Shown here: in pieces, positions 1 through 6,178 of the stretch
How positions within the stretch are numbered: position 1 is the stretch's first letter
Layout of the letters: each line of letters starts with the position of its first letter
Source of the DNA: an uncultured Christensenella sp.
GTDB lineage: Bacteria > Bacillota > Clostridia > Christensenellales > Borkfalkiaceae
Length of the DNA: 7,097 nucleotides
Assembly: GCA_910577555.1 (NCBI GenBank)
Contig: CAJTLF010000028.1
Location: forward strand, 1-7,097
Direction: 5' to 3'
Notes under the pieces: generated by a model
Told to the model about the DNA's origin: nothing
Database searches by the model: none
What the model saw: the letters and a program-made list of their open reading frames with translations, nothing else
Made by a program: the position numbers and the translations under genes

Positions 1-23
1 CGGGGGCGCAATACGCGCCCCCG
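1..23 (-). terminator. Intrinsic terminator stem after the GH2 gene
   Basis: A perfect 9-bp GC-rich stem (arms 1-9 and 15-23, loop AATAC) lies 24 bases past the GH2 stop codon in the direction of GH2 transcription. The U-tract expected on the minus strand would fall left of position 1 and cannot be seen. On the plus strand the stem is followed by mixed sequence rather than T's, so minus-strand use is the better reading. Confidence 0.7.
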
Positions 24-46
24 CCTTATAAAGCTTTGATTAATTA

Positions 47-1969
47 TTATTTTTCCCAGCTCATGCTGTTGCCCGAAGTAACCTTGTAAGCGGGGTCGGG
101 TTTGGCTACCTTAATGAAAGTAGCTCTGTCTTCAAGCCCGCCCGCTTTAACTACGATATCGTTTTTGTTTTCAAGCTTAATCTTGCACTTGTAAATTTTT
201 CCGCCTTTCTGAGCTTTCGGTCTTGCAACCGATTTTCCGTTGTTGTAAATTTCAACCTGACCCGCGTTCGAGTAAACGGTTATGCTCGTTTTACCGCCCG
301 TACGGTTTACGTAACGCTTGCCGCAAAGGTGCAATACGGGTTCGTCCGACCAATACGCCTTATATAAATAGAACGCGTCCTTTCTCGTCTTGCGGTCAAA
401 GGTTACCAAACCCTTGTGGTTCATTCCGGGGTCGCCGCCCTGATTTCTGCCGTCCGCGGCAAAGTCGAACATATTCCATACGTGAGTTCCCCACATATAG
501 GGGTGACGCGCGAAAAACTCGAGCATATATTCGTGGTAAATCGCCTGATAGTCTTCGGTGTTGTCAAATCTCTTGGGCTTTGCGGCATGCAGGTTAGGCA
601 TACTTTCCGCGCCGTATTCCGAATAACCGATAGCTCTTTTGGGATACAGGAAGTGGAACAAATTGAGCCATACGTCGTTAAGGAATAATCCGGGTACGTA
701 CCAGCCGAGATATAAGTTCCAGCTAACCACGTCGGTTATATGCGCCGACTTATTTCCAAACGAACACATTGCAAAGCAAGCAAGAGTGGTAAGGCGTGCG
801 GGGTCGAGCTTGTGGCACAAATCGTTGAGCTCGCGGTGGGTTTTAAGCATATCCTTTTTATCCGTCTTCATCATCGTGATTTCGTTGGATACGCCCCAGA
901 AAACTATCGACGCGTGGTTGTACTGTTGAAGTATAAGCTCCGTCATCTGGCTTTTGGCGTTATCGTCGCCGTTTTTCATATGCTTTGAAATATAGGGAAT
1001 TTCCGCCCAGACGACGAGTCCCGCCCTGTCGCACAGCTCGTAAAAATAATCGTCGTGCTGATAGTGCGCAAGCCTTAATGTATTTGCGCCTATCTCTTTA
1101 ATCAAAGCCATATCTTCGTCGTGTTCGGCTTTGGTTAAGGCGTTACCGATATGCGGTCTGTCCTGATGACGGCAGACTCCACGCAAGGGGTAAAGCTTTC
1201 CGTTCAGATAAAATCCTTTTTTTGGGTCTACCTTATAGGTGCGGAAACCGAACTCCGCGCTCACTTCGTCAACCTTCTCGCCGTTCACGGTAAGGCTTGC
1301 AACCGCCCTGTAAAGGTAGGGGTCCTTAATTCCGTTCCAAAGGTGCGCGCCCTTAATAACCGTTTTCGCACCGTTTTCCGCAATAGCGGCTTTCTTGCCA
1401 TCGCCGTCGAAAATTTCAACGGTAACTTCCCCGCCGTTCACGGGATACGCCGTAACCGTAACCACGCCGTCGCCGTTTTCAACGGTCGGGTCAATCTTAA
1501 TGGGATTGCAGCCGTAATGCTCTAAATCGAAACGGCACTCGTCAACGCAGATAAGGTTTACGTCGCGGTATATGCCCCCGTAAAATGTGAAGTCTGCGCG
1601 TTGCGGGTAAACTCTGTCGTTTACCGAATTATCGACTTCAACTTTTATTTCGTTTTCTTCTTTCAGAAAAGACGTAATATTGCAACGGAATGCGGAATAA
1701 CCGCCGTCGTGTTCACAGGCAAGGTTGCCGTTTACGAAAACCTTTGCAGACGCGTTTACGCCCTTAAATTCGAGATATACCGCGCCGTTTGCGGGATACT
1801 CGGGCTTTTTAATTATTTTGGTGTAAGAGCAGGTGCCGCGGTAATAATCGTTTCCGCCGTCCTGTCCGTCGTCGCCGTTCCAGGTGTGCGGCACGTTTAC
1901 GGTGCTTTCGCTGCCGTCTTTGGAATAATAAAATTTCCAGTTTTCATTGAGATTTGTTACTGTTTTCAA
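47..1969 (-). CDS. GH2 family glycoside hydrolase, probable cytoplasmic beta-glucuronidase
   Basis: This is a 640-residue retaining exo-glycosidase of family GH2. Domains in order are a jelly-roll sugar-binding domain (about 1-145), an immunoglobulin-like domain (about 150-245), a TIM barrel (about 250-545) and a C-terminal beta domain resembling DUF4982 (about 550-620). The acid/base is E363 in VSNEIT and the nucleophile is E451 in SEYGAE. Their spacing of 88 residues is close to that in E. coli GUS. N517-H518-K519 fits the N-x-K motif that binds the glucuronate carboxylate in beta-glucuronidases, but some beta-galactosidases have a similar N-x-K, so the substrate call rests mainly on the uxuA/uxuB neighbours. 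There is no signal peptide, so it acts on imported substrate. The start is TTG: an in-frame TAA lies 21 bases upstream, the domain fold begins at once, and a GGGGG Shine-Dalgarno-like run sits 10 bases before it. Beta-galactosidase is the main alternative. Confidence 0.88.
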   Translation of the reverse strand: MKTVTNLNENWKFYYSKDGSESTVNVPHTWNGDDGQDGGNDYYRGTCSYTKIIKKPEYPANGAVYLEFKGVNASAKVFVNGNLACEHDGGYSAFRCNITSFLKEENEIKVEVDNSVNDRVYPQRADFTFYGGIYRDVNLICVDECRFDLEHYGCNPIKIDPTVENGDGVVTVTAYPVNGGEVTVEIFDGDGKKAAIAENGAKTVIKGAHLWNGIKDPYLYRAVASLTVNGEKVDEVSAEFGFRTYKVDPKKGFYLNGKLYPLRGVCRHQDRPHIGNALTKAEHDEDMALIKEIGANTLRLAHYQHDDYFYELCDRAGLVVWAEIPYISKHMKNGDDNAKSQMTELILQQYNHASIVFWGVSNEITMMKTDKKDMLKTHRELNDLCHKLDPARLTTLACFAMCSFGNKSAHITDVVSWNLYLGWYVPGLFLNDVWLNLFHFLYPKRAIGYSEYGAESMPNLHAAKPKRFDNTEDYQAIYHEYMLEFFARHPYMWGTHVWNMFDFAADGRNQGGDPGMNHKGLVTFDRKTRKDAFYLYKAYWSDEPVLHLCGKRYVNRTGGKTSITVYSNAGQVEIYNNGKSVARPKAQKGGKIYKCKIKLENKNDIVVKAGGLEDRATFIKVAKPDPAYKVTSGNSMSWEK

Positions 1970-2032
1970 AGGTAAAATTCCCCCAATTTAGCATTATCTA
2001 TTATATAATAACACGAAAAACACCTTAAAACC
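1970..2032 (-). promoter_or_regulatory. GH2 promoter and leader
   Basis: Read on the minus strand, TATTAT (2010-2005) runs directly into TATAAT (2005-2000). Two overlapping sigma-A type -10 elements are therefore possible. Seventeen bases upstream of TATTAT is TGGTTT (2033-2028), and 17 bases upstream of TATAAT is TTAAGG (2028-2023). Both are poor -35 matches, as expected for a promoter that needs an activator. A tandem box pair lies immediately upstream (2033-2062). The leader would be about 25-35 nt and carries the GGGGG run (1984-1980) before the TTG start. Confidence 0.6.
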
Positions 2033-2062
2033 ATTGCATTTATTTTTCGTTTTATTGCAATT
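2033..2062 (-). promoter_or_regulatory. Tandem operator, two AAnTGCAAT boxes upstream of GH2
   Basis: On the strand of GH2 transcription the boxes are AATTGCAAT (2062-2054) and AAATGCAAT (2041-2033), a direct repeat with a 21-bp period, or two helical turns. The proximal box abuts the -35 region. The same box pair occurs upstream of the symporter operon. Spacing, orientation and position match AraC-family class II activator sites. That the neighbouring AraC protein binds them is inference. Confidence 0.65.
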
Positions 2063-2086
2063 AGTATTTATTTTGTGTTTTTTCGG

Positions 2087-2129
2087 AAAAAAATAACGGC
2101 AACGCGTTAATTTTTCCGCGCCGCCGTTA
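2087..2129 (-). terminator. Intrinsic terminator of the araC-family gene
   Basis: The outer stem TAACGGC (2094-2100) pairs with GCCGTTA (2123-2129). An inner CGCG/CGCG stem (2103-2106 with 2117-2120) is separated from it by a 2x2 internal loop, and the terminal loop is 10 nt. On the minus strand the stem is followed directly by seven T's (2093-2087). It lies 25 bases past the regulator's stop codon, so the regulator and GH2 should be separate transcripts. Confidence 0.85.
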
Positions 2130-2153
2130 ATAAAGAAATTGAATTAAAAAGAG

Positions 2154-2936
2154 TTATCTTTTTCCGTCCTGCGGCGGATATCCTATAATCTTTTTGTAAT
2201 TTCTGTAAAAGGTGGAGTACTCCGAAAATCCGAATTCTTCCGCAACGTTTATAAGCCGCGTTTTGCCTTCGGTAATCTGTCTGTGTGCGGCAATAATTTT
2301 TTTGTGCTTTATGTACGTCATAACGGGAGTTTTCATTTCCTTGGAAAACTCACTGCTTATATAAGATTTCGAAAAATGCAAGTCCTGACAGATGTCCGCA
2401 AGAGCAATCGAGCGTTTGATATTCTTATTTATATAATTTATAATTTCGGCAATAATAGCGTTATGATGAATTTGCTCGTCGAATACGGGCATCTCGCTCT
2501 TATATACGCGGATAATAATGCGGAACAGCGCGGTGTACATCAAAAGATTGCGTTCTTCGTCGTCGAAGTTAGCGTAAATATAGTCCAGCTCTTCGAACAG
2601 CTCCTGAATTTTGGGTATTATACCGCAGAATTTTAGGTTTTCGATTTTCTTAAGCATAAATTCGGGCAAAACGGTTGCAGGGAATTTAAGAACGTATCTC
2701 TCGTATGCGGAATTCGGGTCTACCGTACCGAAGTGGAGCATACCGGGGGCAATCATCAGCACTTCGCCCGCAACTAATTTTTTTGTTTCCGACTCTATCG
2801 TATAATCGATATTTCCGCGCAATAAATACAGCAATTCGTAATGGTCGTGCATGTGTTTATGGAAGTCGTCCGAAGGCGTCGTATGCCCGTTCAGCTTGTG
2901 CGCAAAATCGATATTTTTATAAATAAAGTTAAACAT
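2154..2936 (-). CDS. AraC family transcriptional regulator, 260 aa
   Basis: This is a probable sugar-responsive activator. Numbered from the ATG at 2936, an N-terminal cupin (AraC-binding type) domain starts at a histidine-rich strand (H26, H28, H30, H32 in FHKHMHDH) and continues through the GEVLMIAPGMLHF segment, which is typical of the ligand pocket. The C-terminal DNA-binding domain has two helix-turn-helix units: about 176-202 (SIALADICQDLHFSKSYIS) and about 227-255 (VAEEFGFSEYSTFYRNYKK, then GYPP). I chose the ATG because a perfect -10 element ends six bases before it. A longer frame from TTG at 2993 would need transcription to begin upstream of that promoter. The gene sits between and apart from its two likely target promoters, which carry shared boxes. 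The ligand is unknown; a glucuronide or a hexuronate intermediate is the natural guess. Confidence 0.93.
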   Translation of the reverse strand: MFNFIYKNIDFAHKLNGHTTPSDDFHKHMHDHYELLYLLRGNIDYTIESETKKLVAGEVLMIAPGMLHFGTVDPNSAYERYVLKFPATVLPEFMLKKIENLKFCGIIPKIQELFEELDYIYANFDDEERNLLMYTALFRIIIRVYKSEMPVFDEQIHHNAIIAEIINYINKNIKRSIALADICQDLHFSKSYISSEFSKEMKTPVMTYIKHKKIIAAHRQITEGKTRLINVAEEFGFSEYSTFYRNYKKIIGYPPQDGKR

Positions 2937-2971
2937 ATTTACATTATAAACGAAAAGTGGAAGAAATGCAA
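2937..2971 (-). promoter_or_regulatory. Promoter of the araC-family gene, apparently leaderless
   Basis: On the minus strand, TTGCAT (2971-2966) is followed after exactly 17 bp by a perfect TATAAT (2948-2943). Only GTAAAT then separates the -10 from the ATG at 2936. Transcription starting at the usual 6-7 bases after the -10 would begin at or one base before the A of the ATG. No Shine-Dalgarno sequence is visible. The -35 lies inside the distal AAnTGCAAT box of the divergent operator. Confidence 0.65.
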
Positions 2972-2994
2972 TCGAATTGCAAAAAAACTGCAAT
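2964..2994 (+). promoter_or_regulatory. Tandem operator, two AAnTGCAAT boxes upstream of the symporter operon
   Basis: The boxes are AAATGCAAT (2964-2972) and AACTGCAAT (2986-2994), a direct repeat with a 22-bp period. A third, inverted core ATTGCA (2976-2981) makes a perfect 6-bp palindrome with the first box (2967-2981, spacer CGA). The proximal box overlaps the first base of the symporter -35, and the distal box covers the -35 of the divergent araC promoter. The same box pair precedes GH2. Confidence 0.65.
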
Positions 2995-3022
2995 TGAAAA
3001 TTGTAAAATTATGGTGTATTAT
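2994..3022 (+). promoter_or_regulatory. Promoter of the symporter-uxuA-uxuB operon
   Basis: TTGAAA (2994-2999), a 17-bp spacer and TATTAT (3017-3022) each match the sigma-A consensus at five of six positions. Transcription would start near 3029, giving a leader of about 44 nt. The leader contains a run of seven T's then six G's (3051-3063). The G's, followed by AAA, form the only visible Shine-Dalgarno-like site, 9 bases before the ATG at 3073. Confidence 0.7.
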
Positions 3023-3072
3023 ATTAATAGTTTAAATGATGTAAAATCACTTTTTTTGGGGGGAAACCACAG

Positions 3073-5124
3073 ATGAGTTCAACGCAGAGCGTAGCGGTAA
3101 ACCGTGCCAAGGGTTGGCAGATAGCTTTGTTCCCGTTCAACAATGCGGCAACTAACGTTTATTTCGCCTTCTATAGTTACTTCGTGTACTGGGCGGTTCT
3201 TGCCCTTACGGGCAGCGTAGGCACCGCGATAGGCGGCGTAGTAATATCCGGCGTGCTTGCAATAGGCGTAAGCACTTTCGCAAGCTTGTTCGCGCCTTTA
3301 ATGCGTGTATTCGACGGCATTACCGACCCTATCCTTGGCGGAATGATGGATAAAACCAAAACCAAGATTGGTAAGTTTCGTCCGTTCATGATTATCGGCA
3401 ACGCTATGCTTGCGCTTTCCGTTCTGCTGATGATGTTCGTCTCGCGTCTTGCAGACGGCATCGATTGGTTGCAGTGGATATTCTATATCGTAAGTTATAT
3501 TATTTACGTTCTTGGCTATACTTGCCAGTGTGCCGTTACTAAGGCTGGTCAGACCTGTCTTACCAACGACCCCAAACAGCGTTCGCAGTTCGTTATCTGG
3601 AACATGATTGGTATGATAGGTTCAATCGTTCTCGTAAACGTAATGGCGGGCGGCGTTCTCACCAACGAAGCAATCTGCCGGAAAGGTATGCTCGTATATG
3701 AAGCCACGGTCGAAAACGGCGGTATGACCATTCAGGCAATTCTTGCAGAGCTTGCAAAGAGCAATATTACCGAAGCTAAGTTCAATGAAATGTATCCGGC
3801 AATTGCAAATCTATTTGCCGAAAATCCTAACGGAACTTACGTATACCTGCGTGGCGCGGCTTACGGCTCGCAGTTCTACGATATAATGGTGCCGTTCGTA
3901 ATAGTCGTTTCAGGCGTGTATACCGTAATGGCAGTTGCGGCTATCTGGGAAAAGGATAAACCCGAGTTCTGGGGTGTTGCCGGCGAACCTGCCAAGATTA
4001 AAGATTATATCGGCATAATCAAGGGCAATAAAGAAATCCGTTGGCTCGTGCTTTCTTCGGGCTTGAACAAACTTGCATCCACGGTTGCAACCAGCGGAGC
4101 GGTTGCGTTCCTTCTGTACGGTTGCTTGATGGGCGACTACAACGGTCTTTACATTCCCTTCTACGCGCTGTGCTTCGTTTTTATGGGCGTGTTCTTCCTT
4201 TGGGGCTCGCAGACTGCGGGCAGAAAGGGACAAAAGCGCGGCGTTGCTCAGTTCACCGTATTCGCGTTCCTGTTCTACGTCGGAGTATTGATAATGCTCT
4301 GCATCTTCGACCCGAACAACGCGGCAACGCACCTGTCGCTCTTTAAAATGGTAGACGGCAAATTTACCATAACGATAAACGCATACACGATATTCTTCAT
4401 AATTTTATACGGTTGCGGTTACGGCGCGTTCAACTGTTGCGATAACCTTACCATTCCCATGGTAGCCGACTGTACAGACTACGAAACTTACCGCTCGGGC
4501 AAATACGTTCCCGGCATAATGGGAACTATATTCTCGCTCGTAGATAAACTTATTTCTTCGTTGCAGACGCTGTTGTTACAGCTTTTTATAGTAGTTCTCG
4601 TTCCAGGGCTCAACGCTCTCCCCGGCGAAAGCACCCCTTATATGGATGGAATGCAGCTCTCCTGTATAATCTGCTTCTGCGTACTTCCCATGGTGGCTTG
4701 GCTCATAACCACGCTTTGTATGACCAGATACGGCTTATCCGGCAAGAAGTTGCAGGAAGTTCAGGCTGTAAACGCCGTAAGAAAGGCGGCGGTTGCGGGC
4801 GGTATGACTATGGAAGCCGCTATGCAGACCTGGCAGACTATCGACCAGGTTCCCGATATGTTCGTGCATAAACCCAAACCCCGCATAAACAAAAAGACGG
4901 GCGAAGTAATCGTAGAAAAAGAAAACGTACTCGATAAAATTTATAACAAGATATTTACCCGCCACGAGCGCGTTTCGGGCGAACCGTCCATAAACGCAGT
5001 GGATATTCCCGAAGAGTTCAGAACGGACGAAATCAGGACGCTTTATTCCAACTTAAACGCCGATAATTCCGTCGGCAATACAAAAGAACCCACAGAACTC
5101 GAAAATAAGGAAGGAGAAGAGTAA
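3073..5124 (+). CDS. GPH family (MelB/GusB-like) glycoside/hexuronide:cation symporter, enlarged
   Basis: This is an inner-membrane secondary transporter of the glycoside-pentoside-hexuronide:cation symporter family (an MFS branch), probably importing a glucuronide with Na+ or H+. About twelve hydrophobic helices are visible between residues 18 and 550. Family marks include RVFDGITDPILGG (78-90), whose D81 and D85 correspond to the MelB helix II cation-site aspartates, GKFRPF (100-105), the cytoplasmic loop NDPKQRSQF (165-173), and the late VADCTDYETYRSGK segment (464-477). At 683 residues it is far longer than the usual 450-500. The excess is an extracellular loop of about 75 residues between helices 5 and 6 (196-270) and a charged cytoplasmic tail (551-683). 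The tail shows no PTS IIA signature of the kind found in LacS. It is the first gene of the operon, and its stop is one base before the uxuA start. Confidence 0.92.
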   Translation: MSSTQSVAVNRAKGWQIALFPFNNAATNVYFAFYSYFVYWAVLALTGSVGTAIGGVVISGVLAIGVSTFASLFAPLMRVFDGITDPILGGMMDKTKTKIGKFRPFMIIGNAMLALSVLLMMFVSRLADGIDWLQWIFYIVSYIIYVLGYTCQCAVTKAGQTCLTNDPKQRSQFVIWNMIGMIGSIVLVNVMAGGVLTNEAICRKGMLVYEATVENGGMTIQAILAELAKSNITEAKFNEMYPAIANLFAENPNGTYVYLRGAAYGSQFYDIMVPFVIVVSGVYTVMAVAAIWEKDKPEFWGVAGEPAKIKDYIGIIKGNKEIRWLVLSSGLNKLASTVATSGAVAFLLYGCLMGDYNGLYIPFYALCFVFMGVFFLWGSQTAGRKGQKRGVAQFTVFAFLFYVGVLIMLCIFDPNNAATHLSLFKMVDGKFTITINAYTIFFIILYGCGYGAFNCCDNLTIPMVADCTDYETYRSGKYVPGIMGTIFSLVDKLISSLQTLLLQLFIVVLVPGLNALPGESTPYMDGMQLSCIICFCVLPMVAWLITTLCMTRYGLSGKKLQEVQAVNAVRKAAVAGGMTMEAAMQTWQTIDQVPDMFVHKPKPRINKKTGEVIVEKENVLDKIYNKIFTRHERVSGEPSINAVDIPEEFRTDEIRTLYSNLNADNSVGNTKEPTELENKEGEE

Positions 5125-5125
5125 T

Positions 5126-6166
5126 ATGAAACTTACTTTCCGTTGGTACGGCGAAAAGGACAGCATTTGCCTGCCCTATATCCGCCAGATACCCAATATG
5201 AGCGGCGTCGTAACTGCTGTATACGATACGCCGGTCGGCGACGCATGGAGCGATAAATCGGTCGCTCGTTTAAAGGAGCTTTGCACGGCAAACGGACTTG
5301 AAATGGAAGTAATTGAGTCCATTCCCGTACACGAAGATATAAAAATCGGCGGTGGAAAGCGCGATTTATATATCGAAAACTATTGCAAAAACGTGCGTAC
5401 GGTAGCTAAACACGGCGTAAAATGCGTGTGCTACAACTTTATGCCCGTGTTCGACTGGTTGAGAACGACTATGCACCACCCCAACCCCGACGGTTCGGAT
5501 TCGCTTGCATATTCGTACGAAGACTTTCTGAAAGTAGACCCCAACAACCTGCACCTTCCCGGCTGGGACGAAAGTTACACCCCCGAAGAATTGCAAAACC
5601 TTTTAAAAACTTATAAAAATATTTCCCACGAACAGCTATTTGAAAATCTCGTATACTTCCTAAAAAAAGTCATTCCCGTATGCGAAGAAGTGGGCGTAAA
5701 CATGGCTATACACCCCGACGACCCGCCTTGGGATATCTTCGGCTTGCCCCGCATTATTTCCAACGAAAAGGATTTGGACGCCCTGTTTGCGGCTGTGCCT
5801 TCAACCCGTAACGGTCTCACGCTCTGCACGGGTTCGTTCGGCGCGGGCAGAACCAACGATTTACAGCGTATGGCGGCTAAGTATGCGGCGCAGGGTCGCG
5901 TTCACTTCGTGCATCTCCGCAACGTGTTGTGGACGGACGACAAAGACAGCTTCTGCGAAGTGGGACACTGTTCCAAAGACGGCAGTTTAAATATGGCGGC
6001 AATCGTAAAAGCACTCGTAGACAACGGCTTTAACGGCTACGTTCGCCCCGACCACGGCAGAAATATATGGGACGAAGGCGGCAAACCCGGTTACGGTCTT
6101 TACGACAGAGCTTTGGGTGCGGCGTATATAAACGGACTTTTCGAAGCAACTCAATATAATAAATAA
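5126..6166 (+). CDS. uxuA: D-mannonate dehydratase UxuA (EC 4.2.1.8)
   Basis: UxuA converts D-mannonate to 2-keto-3-deoxy-D-gluconate in the cytoplasm, using Mn2+. It has the xylose-isomerase-like TIM barrel. The start MKLTFRWYGE, followed by IPNMSGVVTAVYD, is the characteristic UxuA N-terminus, and CYNFMPVFDW (102-111) is another family block. The residues at the positions of the known metal ligands are all present: H196 in IHPDDPP, C234 in LCTGS, H263 in HLRN and D309 in PDHGR. The C-terminal GYGLYDRALG block is intact. At 346 residues it fits the shorter Firmicute form (E. coli UxuA is 394). AGGAG (5112-5116) lies 9 bases before the ATG, inside the end of the symporter gene, which suggests translational coupling. 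The pathway partner uxuB follows directly. Confidence 0.96.
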   Translation: MKLTFRWYGEKDSICLPYIRQIPNMSGVVTAVYDTPVGDAWSDKSVARLKELCTANGLEMEVIESIPVHEDIKIGGGKRDLYIENYCKNVRTVAKHGVKCVCYNFMPVFDWLRTTMHHPNPDGSDSLAYSYEDFLKVDPNNLHLPGWDESYTPEELQNLLKTYKNISHEQLFENLVYFLKKVIPVCEEVGVNMAIHPDDPPWDIFGLPRIISNEKDLDALFAAVPSTRNGLTLCTGSFGAGRTNDLQRMAAKYAAQGRVHFVHLRNVLWTDDKDSFCEVGHCSKDGSLNMAAIVKALVDNGFNGYVRPDHGRNIWDEGGKPGYGLYDRALGAAYINGLFEATQYNK

Positions 6167-6178
6167 GGACTTGAAATT

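Noticed and set aside
223..1975. Several plus-strand open frames of 80-124 codons opposite the GH2 gene.
   Set aside because: They are antisense shadows of a clear GH2 coding sequence, with no recognisable domains and no ribosome-binding sites.
2937..2993. N-terminal extension of the AraC-family protein from a TTG at 2993.
   Set aside because: It would need a transcript starting upstream of the strong -10 at 2948-2943, would run through the operator boxes, and adds 19 hydrophobic residues not expected in an AraC-type cupin domain.
1970..3072. CcpA (cre) catabolite-repression sites in the two intergenic regions.
   Set aside because: I looked for a WTGNNARCGNWWWCAW-like palindrome near the promoters and found none convincing by eye.
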